This document shows, one piece after another, positions 34,253 through 42,944 of a DNA stretch of 46,008 nt. Below the pieces are notes generated by a model, which made no database searches, was not told where the DNA came from, and saw nothing but the letters and a program-made list of their open reading frames with translations. The DNA comes from an uncultured Bacteroidia bacterium (GTDB lineage: Bacteria; Bacteroidota; Bacteroidia; Bacteroidales; Prolixibacteraceae). The stretch spans positions 1 through 46,008 of the forward strand of contig CAIUUO010000063.1 in NCBI GenBank assembly GCA_903902325.1, written 5' to 3'. The number at the start of each line of letters is the position of its first letter. The first letter of the stretch is position 1. The position numbers and the translations under genes were made by a program.

Positions 34253-35350
34253 TTGAAGAAATTAGTCCTTTATCTATTCTCTTTGGTTTACGGAATGATA
34301 GTTAATTTCCGTAATATGCTTTTCAATTTAAATATTTTAAGAAGCAGGGAGTTTGATGTTCCCGTTATAGCTGTTGGCAATATAACGGTAGGTGGAACAG
34401 GAAAGACCCCATTTACCGAGCATTTGATCCAACTTCTTAGCAAGAAGTTTATTGTGGCAGTTTTAAGCCGGGGTTACAAACGCAAGAGCAAAGGATTTTT
34501 GGTGGTTGATGTAAACGCGACAAGCAGGATGGTGGGAGATGAACCTATTCAAATTAAGAGTAAATTCCCTTCCGTATTAGTGGCCGTAGATGAAAAAAGA
34601 GTTCGCGGAATTGAAAAAATTCTTGAACTCAGCGAGAAAAGACCCGATGTGATTTTGCTTGATGATGCCTTCCAGCATCGCTACGTAACTCCTGCCATCA
34701 ACATTCTGCTCATTGATTTTTCACGCATGATTACTGAGGATGACCTGCTTCCGTATGGCAGACTCAGGGAGCCAGCATCTAACAGGGATCGTGCAAATAT
34801 AATCGTAGTAACCAAATGCCCGAGGGAAATCAAACCAATTGATGAACGGATTATTACGAAAGACCTTCATATTTGGCCTTACCAGGACCTGTTTTTTTCA
34901 TGCATCAAATACGGAGAATTAACGCCTCTTTTTTCTGGTGTGGTGGCAAAAGCGAAGTTTTTACCCGATGAAAATACAGGTATTCTGCTGGTGACTGGGA
35001 TTGCCAATCCCCAATCCCTGAGGGACAAGTTGCTGCAAACGACCAAATCAGTGGTGTCATCCATTTTCCCTGATCACCATCCTTTTACGTTGAAAGACAT
35101 GGAAAAGATCGCTGATCAGTTTGAGTCGATGGTTGCAACGAATAAAATAATTGTAACTACAGAAAAGGATACTTTCAGAATAATTGAAATTGAAAATTTA
35201 CCAGAGGTGATTGTTAAGAACCTGTATTATATTCCGATCGGAATTAGTTTTATCAATCAGCCGGAGAATGATTTTGACAAAAAGATATTGAAATATGTTG
35301 GAGAAAATAAAAGCAACTTCGAGCTACATTCACGAAAGAACAAAATTTGA
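34253..35350 (+). CDS. lpxK: Tetraacyldisaccharide 4'-kinase
   Basis: 365 residues if the TTG at 34253 is used. The first ATG in frame is 14 codons later, and the peptide MKKLVLYLFSLVYGMIVNFRNMLF from the TTG fits the amphipathic N-terminus of LpxK, so the TTG start is preferred. The P-loop VGNITVGGTGKTP (about 44-56) and VLSRGYKRKSKG are diagnostic, and LLDDAFQHRYV carries the catalytic Asp. It phosphorylates the lipid A precursor at the 4' position in the inner membrane. The last 56 nt overlap the start of punA in another frame. Confidence 0.95.
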   Translation: MKKLVLYLFSLVYGMIVNFRNMLFNLNILRSREFDVPVIAVGNITVGGTGKTPFTEHLIQLLSKKFIVAVLSRGYKRKSKGFLVVDVNATSRMVGDEPIQIKSKFPSVLVAVDEKRVRGIEKILELSEKRPDVILLDDAFQHRYVTPAINILLIDFSRMITEDDLLPYGRLREPASNRDRANIIVVTKCPREIKPIDERIITKDLHIWPYQDLFFSCIKYGELTPLFSGVVAKAKFLPDENTGILLVTGIANPQSLRDKLLQTTKSVVSSIFPDHHPFTLKDMEKIADQFESMVATNKIIVTTEKDTFRIIEIENLPEVIVKNLYYIPIGISFINQPENDFDKKILKYVGENKSNFELHSRKNKI

Positions 35351-36107
35351 AACCAAGGCAGCCATTATTCTTGGTACAGGACTGGGAGGTCTGGTCAAAG
35401 AAATTGACATCGAATTTTGTATTCCCTATGGCGAAATTCCCAATTTCCCTGTTTCTACGGTCGAAGGCCACAAAGGTCAATTGATTTTTGGAAAGCTGGG
35501 AGGGAAAAAAGTGATTGCCATGCAAGGCCGGTTTCATTTTTATGAAGGTTACAGCATGAAGGAAGTAACCTTCCCGGTAAGGGTCATGAAGGCGCTGGGT
35601 ATTGAAACACTTTTCGTCTCCAATGCCAGTGGCGGACTGAATCCGAAGTTTAAAGTCGGTGATGTGATGATGATCAACGATCATATCAATATGTTCGGCG
35701 ATCATCCGCTGATGGGGCCCAATTTGAAGGAACTGGGACCAAGGTTTCCTGATATGAGTCAGCCATATAATCTTCATTTGCGTGAACTTGCGCAGAAGAT
35801 TGCCCTTCAAAACGGCATTGACCTGAAAGAGGGTGTTTATGTTGGAGTTTCCGGACCTACCTTTGAAACTCCGGCCGAATACAAGATGTTCAGAATATTG
35901 GGTGGTGATGCCATTGGCATGTCAACGGTACCGGAAGTGATAGTGGCCCGTCATATGGATATGCTGGTATTTGGTATTTCAATTATTACCGACAGCGGGG
36001 TTCCGGGAGAGATCAAGGAGATTTCGCATGAAGAGGTTCAGGCCGTGGCGATGCTGGCAGAACCCAAAATGAGCCTGATTATCCGTGAACTGGTAGCGTC
36101 CTTTTAA
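35295..36107 (+). CDS. punA: Purine nucleoside phosphorylase
   Basis: 270 residues, the trimeric PNP type. The phosphate-binding loop is IILGTGLGGLVKE (about 24-36), followed by GHKGQLIFGKLGGKKVIAMQGRFHFYEGYSM, SNASGGLN and the base-site MSTVPEVIVARHM. It cleaves inosine and guanosine to base and ribose-1-phosphate. The ATG lies 56 nt inside the end of lpxK, a long same-strand overlap in a different frame. A strong terminator follows at 36176-36210. It may also be annotated as purine-nucleoside phosphorylase or xanthosine phosphorylase. Confidence 0.95.
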   Translation: MLEKIKATSSYIHERTKFETKAAIILGTGLGGLVKEIDIEFCIPYGEIPNFPVSTVEGHKGQLIFGKLGGKKVIAMQGRFHFYEGYSMKEVTFPVRVMKALGIETLFVSNASGGLNPKFKVGDVMMINDHINMFGDHPLMGPNLKELGPRFPDMSQPYNLHLRELAQKIALQNGIDLKEGVYVGVSGPTFETPAEYKMFRILGGDAIGMSTVPEVIVARHMDMLVFGISIITDSGVPGEIKEISHEEVQAVAMLAEPKMSLIIRELVASF

Positions 36108-36175
36108 TCAATCCGGATTTTTATTGGTTCTTTGCAATAAATAGTCGGTAAACAAGTTGTAAAAATTCTCATAAA

Positions 36176-36210
36176 AGCGGGTTCAGCTGTTAAAGCTGAA
36201 CCCGCTTTTT
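36176..36210 (+). terminator. Strong rho-independent terminator after punA
   Basis: A perfect 13-bp stem agcgggttcagct (36176-36188) / agctgaacccgct (36194-36206), loop gttaa, then ttttt. Confidence 0.95.
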
Positions 36211-36351
36211 GATTCTATTTCCATCAAAATCGGGTTTATATGAAAATTGATGTTGTTATTATGACACTAAGAATGAGTTTTTTAGCAATGAAAAATGTCG
36301 GGGAAACCGGTGGAATATTATTGAATCACCTGTCTTACAATGTGATCTATA

Positions 36352-36386
36352 AAAACGAAAAGAGGCTGCCGGGGTGGCAACCTCTT
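36352..36386 (-). terminator. Rho-independent terminator of ettA
   Basis: On the minus strand the stem aagaggttgcc / ggcagcctctt (one mismatch) is followed by a T-rich tail ttcgtttttat. It is about 150 bases after the ettA stop. The rest of the 36108-36537 spacer is A/T-rich and I see no gene in it. Confidence 0.75.
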
Positions 36387-36537
36387 ACGAATCCAAATCA
36401 ACTAACTACTACTAATAACTATTAACAGTGCAAACGTAGTGAATATTTTATTATTAAATGTAAATTTATTATTAATTAATTGAAGAAAATTTAATTTTTA
36501 TTCGATTTAAATAATCGCATTTTTCAAATCAATTTTC

Positions 36538-38220
36538 TCAGACAAGTTTTTTATAGCGAATACGGTGAGGCGTTGCATCACCTAGCCTTTTCTTCTTGTT
36601 TTCTTCATATTCAGAATAACTTCCCTCAAAGAAATAGATCTGTGAGTCTCCCTCGAACGCCAGGATATGCGTGGCAATACGGTCAAGAAACCAACGATCA
36701 TGTGAAATAACGACGCAACATCCTGCAAAGCTGTCAAGCCCTTCTTCCAGGGCTCGTAGGGTATTCACATCTATGTCGTTGGTGGGTTCATCTAGCAGCA
36801 GAACATTGGCGCCCGACTTAAGCGTAAGCGCGAGGTGCAGTCTGTTTCTTTCTCCACCGGATAAGACACCGCATTTCTTCTCCTGATCAGAACCGCTAAA
36901 ATTAAATTTTGATACATAGGCCCTGGCATTGATCATTCTTCCACCTACCATCACCTCGTCAGTACCACCGGATAAAATCTGATAAACTGTTTTTTCCGGA
37001 TCGAGTTCCGCATGCGATTGGTCTGCATACCCTAGTTTTACAGTTTCACCTACCGTGAAAGTACCCGAATCGGAATGTTCCAATCCCATGATCATCTTGA
37101 ACAGGGTCGTTTTTCCGGCTCCATTGGGGCCGATAACACCAACGATTCCATTGGGTGGTAGGGTGAAGCTGAGGTTTTCGAACAATAGGCGTTCTCCAAA
37201 ACCTTTGGAGACATTCTCTGCAAGAATCACCTTGTCTCCCAGGCGTGGACCGTTGGGAATAAAGAGTTCCAGTTTGTCCTCTTTCTGCCTGACGTCTTCG
37301 TTGAGCAGTTTTTCATAGGCTCCTAACCTGGCTTTTGACTTTGCCTGACGGGCTTTGGGGCTCATCCTGACCCATTCCAATTCCCTCTCGAGGGTTTTAC
37401 GACGTTTGGAGACACCTTTCTCCTCCATCTCGAGCCGCTTTTGTTTCTGTTCCAGCCAGCTTGTATAATTTCCTTTCCATGGTATTCCTTCACCCCTGTC
37501 GAGCTCCAGGATCCACCCGGCCACATTATCGAGGAAGTACCTGTCGTGGGTGATACAGATTACAGTTCCGGGGTATTGCTGCAGATGTTGCTCCAGCCAG
37601 TCGATGGATTCGGCATCCAGGTGGTTGGTGGGCTCATCCAGCAAGAGAATATCCGGTTGTTTAAGTAATAGTCTGCACAAGGCAACCCTGCGTCGTTCGC
37701 CGCCTGAAAGTACAGTTACTGGCGTGTCACCGTCGGGACAACGAAGGGCATCCATGGCTCTTTCCAGTTTGTTATCGAGATTCCATGCATCTGTTGCATC
37801 AATCTTCTCCTGAAGTTTGGCCTGACGATCCATCAGTTTGTCCATTTTGTCGGGATCTTCATAGACCTCCGGTAATCCAAACTGAAGATTGATATTTTCA
37901 AATTCGGCGAGCAGATCAACGATCTCCTGTGCTCCTTCCTGAACAATGCCCATCACTGTTTTATCCGGATCGAGTTGTGGATCCTGAGAGAGATGACCTA
38001 CAGAGTAACCGGGCGAAAAGGCTAGTTCGCCGTTGAAATCCTTTTCAATACCGGCGATTATCTTGAGAAGTGTTGATTTACCTGAACCATTCAAACCGAT
38101 GATGCCAATCTTAGCACCCAGGAAAAATGATAGAGAAATATCTTTAATTACTTGTTTTTGAGGTGGGTATGTTTTACTCACCTTGTACATCGAAAATATA
38201 ATTTGCTTATCGTCGGCCAT
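36538..38220 (-). CDS. ettA: Energy-dependent translational throttle protein (ABC-F ATPase)
   Basis: 560 residues from the ATG at 38220. An ATG at 38262 would add 14 residues, but it lies upstream of the predicted transcription start and the family length is about 555. Two ABC domains each have a Walker A (GLNGSGKST; GPNGAGKTT), a signature (LSGGERRRVAL; LSGGERNRLHL) and Walker B (LLDEPTNHLD; LLDEPTNDID), joined by a charged linker with WVRMSPKARQAKSKARL typical of EttA. It has no membrane segment. EttA binds the ribosomal E site and gates the first elongation steps by ATP/ADP ratio. A divergent promoter serves the gene at 38364-38750. Confidence 0.95.
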   Translation of the reverse strand: MADDKQIIFSMYKVSKTYPPQKQVIKDISLSFFLGAKIGIIGLNGSGKSTLLKIIAGIEKDFNGELAFSPGYSVGHLSQDPQLDPDKTVMGIVQEGAQEIVDLLAEFENINLQFGLPEVYEDPDKMDKLMDRQAKLQEKIDATDAWNLDNKLERAMDALRCPDGDTPVTVLSGGERRRVALCRLLLKQPDILLLDEPTNHLDAESIDWLEQHLQQYPGTVICITHDRYFLDNVAGWILELDRGEGIPWKGNYTSWLEQKQKRLEMEEKGVSKRRKTLERELEWVRMSPKARQAKSKARLGAYEKLLNEDVRQKEDKLELFIPNGPRLGDKVILAENVSKGFGERLLFENLSFTLPPNGIVGVIGPNGAGKTTLFKMIMGLEHSDSGTFTVGETVKLGYADQSHAELDPEKTVYQILSGGTDEVMVGGRMINARAYVSKFNFSGSDQEKKCGVLSGGERNRLHLALTLKSGANVLLLDEPTNDIDVNTLRALEEGLDSFAGCCVVISHDRWFLDRIATHILAFEGDSQIYFFEGSYSEYEENKKKRLGDATPHRIRYKKLV

Positions 38221-38243
38221 TCTTTTAATTTTTAAATATTTTG

Positions 38244-38274
38244 CAAAATTCGTCTTTTCCAACGAAACGACAAA
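38244..38274 (-). promoter_or_regulatory. ettA promoter
   Basis: On the minus strand TTTG (38271-38274) and GAATTTTG (38244-38251) are separated by exactly 19 nt, the usual Bacteroidota -33/-7 spacing, with one mismatch to TAnnTTTG. Transcription would start near 38237, just ahead of the ATG at 38220. Confidence 0.55.
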
Positions 38275-38304
38275 GGGTATTAATTGGCAATTGAAAATTG
38301 ATAG

Positions 38305-38334
38305 TTGACAATGATGTATTTTGTATTAAATTTG
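38305..38334 (+). promoter_or_regulatory. Promoter of the small membrane-anchored protein gene
   Basis: TTG at 38305-38307 and TAAATTTG at 38327-38334 are 19 nt apart, a near-consensus Bacteroidota promoter. Transcription would start near 38341, which favours the ATG at 38364 over the upstream ATG at 38298. Confidence 0.6.
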
Positions 38335-38363
38335 ATACAGACAAAACTTCAAACTCTATCCCA

Positions 38364-38750
38364 ATGAAAAAATTCCTAACGCGCGCTTTGATTGTAATCT
38401 TGATTCTTCTTGGCTCGCTGATATACTGGAAGTACTTTTTTGATTACAGTGAAGGTTACAGAGCCGGACTGCTGCAGAAGTTTTCCAGCAGAGGATCTAT
38501 TTTTAAGACTTATGAAGGTGAAATGATCCTGAGCAGTGTCCAGACAAATTCCAACGTAGCCATTGCTTCAGAGAAATTTCTCTTTTCCGTGACGGATGAA
38601 GATGTGGCAAGGAAAATTGAGAAATTGCAGGGTGAGAGTGTCGTGGTACATTATACCGAAAAAAATGGAAGACTACCGTGGAACGGTGACTCGCCATACA
38701 TTGTTGACAGCGTAAGCGTAAAGAATCCGGGTGGTTTACTTCCGAGATAA
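38364..38750 (+). CDS. Conserved small membrane-anchored protein of unknown function
   Basis: 128 residues from the ATG at 38364. One N-terminal membrane helix (about 7-25, LIVILILLGSLIYWKYFF) leads into SEGYRAGLLQKFSSRGSIFKTYEGEMIL and a mainly beta-stranded periplasmic part. I know this type from Bacteroidota, where it is often mislabelled 6-phosphogluconate dehydrogenase; nothing in the sequence supports that enzyme. There are no cysteines or catalytic motifs. It has its own promoter and is divergent from ettA. The function is unknown. Confidence 0.75.
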   Translation: MKKFLTRALIVILILLGSLIYWKYFFDYSEGYRAGLLQKFSSRGSIFKTYEGEMILSSVQTNSNVAIASEKFLFSVTDEDVARKIEKLQGESVVVHYTEKNGRLPWNGDSPYIVDSVSVKNPGGLLPR

Positions 38751-38787
38751 CTGTTCCGGTTTTATGTTTTGCTAGTGAATCAAGATT

Positions 38788-38819
38788 GAAGCGTTCCACG
38801 CTTTATCCTTTATCCTTCT
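38788..38819 (-). repeat. ctttatcc-type repeat past the lytic transglycosylase gene
   Basis: Plus strand attgaagcgttccacg then ctttatcctttatccttc, on the 3' side of the minus-strand gene that ends at 38828. It shares the attgaagcgttc lead with the copy at 31850-31892. Confidence 0.65.
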
Positions 38820-38827
38820 TCAGTGCG

Positions 38828-40492
38828 TCAGGCCTTTTTCGGAATCTTAATCTGTTGTCCGGGATACAAACCCTTGACATTGCGGATATTGTTGAATGCC
38901 TTTATATCAGCATCCGTGATTCCCGGAAATTTCTTTGCAATTGTAAACAGGCTGTCACCACTTTGAACGGTATATAGAATGTACTCTGCGGCAGCTGCAG
39001 ATTCCTGACTCTCGGTTGTCTTCGAATCAGCTGCTTTTCCGGTTTTGACTTGCTGTGTTTTTGAATCAGCAGTTTGTTGAGCCGCCGGATTAGCCTCTTT
39101 GGATTTGGGTTTTTCGATGGATGCTTCCTTGTTCTTTAGTGTCTTTCCCGGTACATATACGATAAGGCGCTCTCCAGCATGGATACGTCTTTTTTTGCTG
39201 AGATCGTTCCAGTCTCTGATTTCAGTAATGGATACCTTATACTTGAGGGCTACTGTACCAATGCTCTCGCCTGATTTCACTACGTGCGTGATCTCCTTCA
39301 TATCTGCAATATTTCCTCTTGAAGTATGGCGCCCCTTGAGCGGTACCAGCATATTGTTTGGGAAATATTTGTCCCTGTTATAGGCAAATATCTGATTCTG
39401 ATTGTCAATGAATGCTGAAATTTTGTCGGAAGGCAATTTGAGGATATATGGTTTTTCAGGCCTGGCGGGAACAATATCCCGTCTGTATTGCGGATTCAAT
39501 TGTCTGAGTTCCTCCACGGAAATATTCATCACTGCCGCCAATTGTTCGAAATTCAGATAGTTGTGAATCTCGATGGTGTCTGTGGTTGTTTTGAATTTTG
39601 GTTCTGCAGCCAGCAATTGATGCTCTTTTGCGTAGTGCATCATATAAGAGGCGGCAATGAAAACAGGGATGTAACCTCTTGTTTCTCTCGGAAGGGAGTA
39701 ATAGATATCCCAGTAGCTTTGTTTTCCTCCTGAACGCCTGACTGCCTTGTTGATATTTCCCGGGCCGCAATTGTAGGCAGCTATTACGACATGCCAGTCG
39801 CCGTAAATGGAATAAAGGTCGCGAAGGTATCTGGCAGCAGCATCTGATGACTTGATTGGGTCGTTACGTTCGTCGATGTAGGAGTTAATCTCTAGTCCAT
39901 AGAGCTTTCCCGTGCCAATCATGAATTGCCAGAGACCGGAAGCTCCTGCCCTTGAAAAGGCTTTAGGATTGAGTGCAGATTCGATGATGGGGAGGTATTT
40001 CAACTCGTGAGGCAACTGGTATCTTTCCAGCGCCTCTTCAAAAATCGGGAAATAGTAGTTCGACAGACCTATGATGTAGGAAGTGAGTTCACGTTTACGG
40101 ATGGTATAGAGACCAATAAAATTACGCACAGTTTCGTTGTAGGGCAGGGGTAGGAACGAATCAATGGCTTGAAGACGGCTGGTGTAAACGGAATCAGGAA
40201 GATAGCCCTTTAGTTCTCCGGGAAGGGAATCAAATTCGCTCTTATTATAGGAGAAAGCATTTTTAATGTACCAAGTATTCACCAATGAATCAAGTTTGTC
40301 GGAAACAAACATGTTCAGGTTGTCATTCACCAATTTATCGGCCATTTTATTGCCAACTGAATCAGTACTCCAGATTTTTTGCTCCTCCTCAGCCGTGATC
40401 GGCTTGGCAGGAACCTGGGCAAGAACATTGCCTGAAACAACAAGCAAAGTAAGAATTAGAATTTTGAATTTTATTCTCATGGTAATTCTCAA
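38828..40492 (-). CDS. MltD-like lytic transglycosylase with two LysM domains
   Basis: 554 residues; a second ATG at 40480 is possible. A signal peptide (about 1-25) leads into a helical region and then the SLT domain: ESALNPKAFSRAGASGLWQFM (with the catalytic Glu, near residue 171), YGDWHVVIAAYNCGPGNINKA and the RETRGYIPVFIAASYMM close. After a KPK/Q-rich linker come two LysM repeats: HVVKSGESIGTVALKYKVSITEI and YTVQSGDSLFTIAKKFP. It should be a periplasmic enzyme that cleaves peptidoglycan glycan strands. It follows the DUF5683 gene by two bases, at the end of the parAB gene string. Confidence 0.93.
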   Translation of the reverse strand: MRITMRIKFKILILTLLVVSGNVLAQVPAKPITAEEEQKIWSTDSVGNKMADKLVNDNLNMFVSDKLDSLVNTWYIKNAFSYNKSEFDSLPGELKGYLPDSVYTSRLQAIDSFLPLPYNETVRNFIGLYTIRKRELTSYIIGLSNYYFPIFEEALERYQLPHELKYLPIIESALNPKAFSRAGASGLWQFMIGTGKLYGLEINSYIDERNDPIKSSDAAARYLRDLYSIYGDWHVVIAAYNCGPGNINKAVRRSGGKQSYWDIYYSLPRETRGYIPVFIAASYMMHYAKEHQLLAAEPKFKTTTDTIEIHNYLNFEQLAAVMNISVEELRQLNPQYRRDIVPARPEKPYILKLPSDKISAFIDNQNQIFAYNRDKYFPNNMLVPLKGRHTSRGNIADMKEITHVVKSGESIGTVALKYKVSITEIRDWNDLSKKRRIHAGERLIVYVPGKTLKNKEASIEKPKSKEANPAAQQTADSKTQQVKTGKAADSKTTESQESAAAAEYILYTVQSGDSLFTIAKKFPGITDADIKAFNNIRNVKGLYPGQQIKIPKKA

Positions 40493-40494
40493 AG

Positions 40495-41124
40495 TTAAAA
40501 ATTAAAAGCGACACTCATACCTATGACATTAGGACCTTTCCCAAAGTTCATCGGCATTGGTTCTATATGCATGCTCAGATTATCATTGATATCAAAATCA
40601 GAGAGGTTTGCATCCACACTTGCATCGATGATACTTAAAACATGAAGCGCTGCAATAGCGATGATACTCAAATCCCTGTTTTTGCGGTAATAATCCTTGC
40701 CGCTTTTCAACTGCGTCTTAAAACTATCAAAATGAGCCGGATTGGAGTTCATGTCCCAATACGGAATCTTAAACATCTCGTTCAAATAATCCTTATCAGC
40801 TTTACTCATCTGATCGACTGTCGAATATTTTGAAATTGTACGGTAGGCATCAAAATAGTCGTTGTAGTTGTTCTGATTCCAGCCCAGTACATAGATGATC
40901 CCTACGTAACCACCATATACTATCGGAAGTTTCCAGTATTTTCCGTTATAAATCTGTCCCAGACCTGGAAACAGAGCAGCATAAATGGAAGCTTTCTTTG
41001 GCGAAAGTACTTTTTTTTGTGGTGAAACGGAAACTTTCAGACTATCTTTTGGGACATTAATCTCCTGTGCTTCGAGGCTGAAGCAGACTACAGATAAGAT
41101 AATGACAGCAAGAAATCCTTTCAA
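40495..41124 (-). CDS. DUF5683 domain-containing protein
   Basis: 209 residues. A signal peptide (about 1-18) precedes the conserved core KKASIYAALFPGLGQIYNGKYWKLPIVYGGYVGIIYV, which is the mark of this family, with two or three hydrophobic segments. The rest is polar, and the C-terminus DINDNLSMHIEPMPMNFGKGPNVIGMSVAFNF looks like an outer-membrane beta strand. It is known only from Bacteroidota and has no assigned function. It sits between parB (29 bases upstream) and the lytic transglycosylase, so it is probably part of the same transcript. Confidence 0.85.
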   Translation of the reverse strand: MKGFLAVIILSVVCFSLEAQEINVPKDSLKVSVSPQKKVLSPKKASIYAALFPGLGQIYNGKYWKLPIVYGGYVGIIYVLGWNQNNYNDYFDAYRTISKYSTVDQMSKADKDYLNEMFKIPYWDMNSNPAHFDSFKTQLKSGKDYYRKNRDLSIIAIAALHVLSIIDASVDANLSDFDINDNLSMHIEPMPMNFGKGPNVIGMSVAFNF

Positions 41125-41153
41125 AATAGTGTAAAATCAACGTAATTATTTGA

Positions 41154-42029
41154 TTATGAATCGAGTCTGTCGAAAATTCCGATGATTCGTTCCAAATCTT
41201 TTGAATCCTTGAAAGGGATTTCAATTTTCCCTTTGTATTGATCATTAATTTTTAATCCGATGTTGCTGTTAAAATACTTACCAAGATGTTTCTTCAGATC
41301 GGTGAATTCATCGGTCATGGTGTGGGTTTTTGGCGGTTCGGAAGAAGTTTCAGCATCGCCATCATCTAATTTACGAACGATATCTTCTGTTTTGCGAACG
41401 GAAAAATCGTATTTGACTACCTGACGGTACACCATTACCTGTGTCTCTGAATCAGGAATGTTGATCAGTGCACGGGCGTGTCCCATGGTAATTTCCTGTT
41501 CCCTGATGGCTTTCTGAATGACAGCAGGCAATTTTAGCAGACGCAAATAATTCGAAACCGTTGATCTTTTTTTACCAACCCTGTCGCTAAGAGTTTCCTG
41601 GGTCAGTTTGCACTCTTCCATCAGTCTCTGGTAACTCAGCGCCACCTCAATAGCATCGAGGTCTTCTCGCTGTATGTTCTCTACCAGGGCCAGTTCGAGC
41701 ATGGCTTCGTCGCCGGCTTCCCTGACGAATGCAGGAACCTTTGTCAGACCTGCAATCCTTGCTGCCCTGAACCTTCTTTCTCCTGCAATGATCTGGTACT
41801 TTTGGTGAGCCAGTTTTCGCAGGGTAATCGGTTGAATGATCCCCAGTTCCTTGATGGAAGCTGCCAGTTCTTTCAGCGCTTCTTCGTCGAAATGAACGCG
41901 TGGCTGAAATGGATTGGCTTCAATTTCAGAGATCAGAATTTCATTGGATACAGGTGTCTGTTCCTGACCCATTCCTGAATCTTCAATCAGGGCTCCCAGA
42001 CCTCTGCCGAGTGCATTGCGTTTTTGCAT
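41154..42029 (-). CDS. parB: Chromosome partitioning protein ParB
   Basis: 291 residues. The N-terminal CTPase domain has NPFQPRVHFDEEALKELAASI and GERRFRAARIAGL, with the GERRxRA CTP-binding motif, then ENIQREDLDAIEVALSYQRL. A central helix-turn-helix (VGKKRSTVSNYLRLLKLP) binds parS, and the C-terminal region (about 225-291, DLKKHLGKYFNSNIGLKI) forms the dimer. All parts of chromosomal ParB are present. parA lies 22 bases upstream. I could find no parS site (gtttcacgtgaaac type) in the window. Confidence 0.96.
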   Translation of the reverse strand: MQKRNALGRGLGALIEDSGMGQEQTPVSNEILISEIEANPFQPRVHFDEEALKELAASIKELGIIQPITLRKLAHQKYQIIAGERRFRAARIAGLTKVPAFVREAGDEAMLELALVENIQREDLDAIEVALSYQRLMEECKLTQETLSDRVGKKRSTVSNYLRLLKLPAVIQKAIREQEITMGHARALINIPDSETQVMVYRQVVKYDFSVRKTEDIVRKLDDGDAETSSEPPKTHTMTDEFTDLKKHLGKYFNSNIGLKINDQYKGKIEIPFKDSKDLERIIGIFDRLDS

Positions 42030-42051
42030 AGTACTTTCAAGTTCTTATTTG

Positions 42052-42846
42052 TCAAACAATCTCTTTGTGATCCATCTTCGTCATCTGGTTTTTTTGCAGC
42101 AATTCGCGGGCCAGATTCAGATAGCTTTGGGCTCCTTTGGAACCGATATCATAGGATACAACCGGTAGGCCATAGCTTGGGGCCTCAGAAAGCCTGATAT
42201 TTCTGGTAATAATGCTCTCAAATACCATATCCTGGAAATGTTTCTTAACCTCATCGTGTACCTGATTGGAAAGATTCAACCGTGAATCGAACATGGTGAG
42301 CAAGAACCCTTCAATTTGTAATTCCGGATTCAACCTGCTCTGAATGATTTTGATGGTATTCAGTAGTTTACCTAATCCTTCCAGTGCGAAATATTCACAT
42401 TGTACAGGAATTATGACAGAATCGGAGGCTGTCAAGGCATTGACAGTTATGAGTCCAAGTGATGGGGAACAATCAATGAAAACGAAATCATAATCGTTTC
42501 TGACCTTTTCGATGACAGATTTCAACACCTTTTCACGATTGGGCATATTCAGCATCTCAATTTCAGCGCCAACCAGATCAATATGCGATGGGATCAGGTC
42601 AAAACCCGGAGTGGTAGTACTGAGGATAATGCTTTTTGGATCCACATCATCAACCACACATTCGTAGATGCTGGTTTTGACATTTCTGACATCAAATCCA
42701 ACGCCTGACGTTGCATTGGCTTGAGGATCAGCATCCACAAGTAGCACTTTAAATTCCAGAACTGCTAAACTCGCAGCCAGGTTGATGGCGGTAGTCGTTT
42801 TTCCAACTCCGCCTTTCTGGTTTGCGATCGCGATAACTTTTCCCAT
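42052..42846 (-). CDS. parA: Chromosome partitioning ATPase ParA
   Basis: 264 residues. The deviant Walker A motif IANQKGGVGKTTTAINLAA (residues 7-25) with both lysines, the A' motif VDADPQANAT and the B motif FIDCSPSLG identify a ParA/Soj ATPase. The length fits chromosomal rather than large plasmid forms. It should drive segregation of the origin region together with ParB. A -7 box lies just upstream. ParA, ParB, the DUF5683 protein and the lytic transglycosylase are read in that order. Confidence 0.96.
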   Translation of the reverse strand: MGKVIAIANQKGGVGKTTTAINLAASLAVLEFKVLLVDADPQANATSGVGFDVRNVKTSIYECVVDDVDPKSIILSTTTPGFDLIPSHIDLVGAEIEMLNMPNREKVLKSVIEKVRNDYDFVFIDCSPSLGLITVNALTASDSVIIPVQCEYFALEGLGKLLNTIKIIQSRLNPELQIEGFLLTMFDSRLNLSNQVHDEVKKHFQDMVFESIITRNIRLSEAPSYGLPVVSYDIGSKGAQSYLNLARELLQKNQMTKMDHKEIV

Positions 42847-42868
42847 GAATAATTTTTTTTGTCGGCTT

Positions 42869-42876
42869 CAAAGTTA
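42869..42876 (-). promoter_or_regulatory. Candidate -7 box for parA
   Basis: On the minus strand TAACTTTG matches TAnnTTTG and lies 22 bases before the parA ATG. The -33 box is not clear (a TTG at the right side is only 12 nt away). Confidence 0.4.
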
Positions 42877-42944
42877 GTATTTTAGTCTCAACGAGAACAG
42901 TGTGATCGAAAAATTGATGGTGATATTGACAGAAAAGATATCAA

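Noticed and set aside
36360-36386. Plus-strand terminator at the same hairpin as the ettA terminator
   Set aside because: No T-run follows on the plus strand; only the minus-strand reading has one.
36240-36425. 61-residue plus-strand reading frame between punA and ettA
   Set aside because: It crosses the terminator hairpin of ettA, has low-complexity ends and no homologous feature I can recognise.
40495-42846. parS sites near parAB
   Set aside because: I looked for the gtttcacgtgaaac palindrome around parAB and in spacers and found none; the site may lie outside the window.
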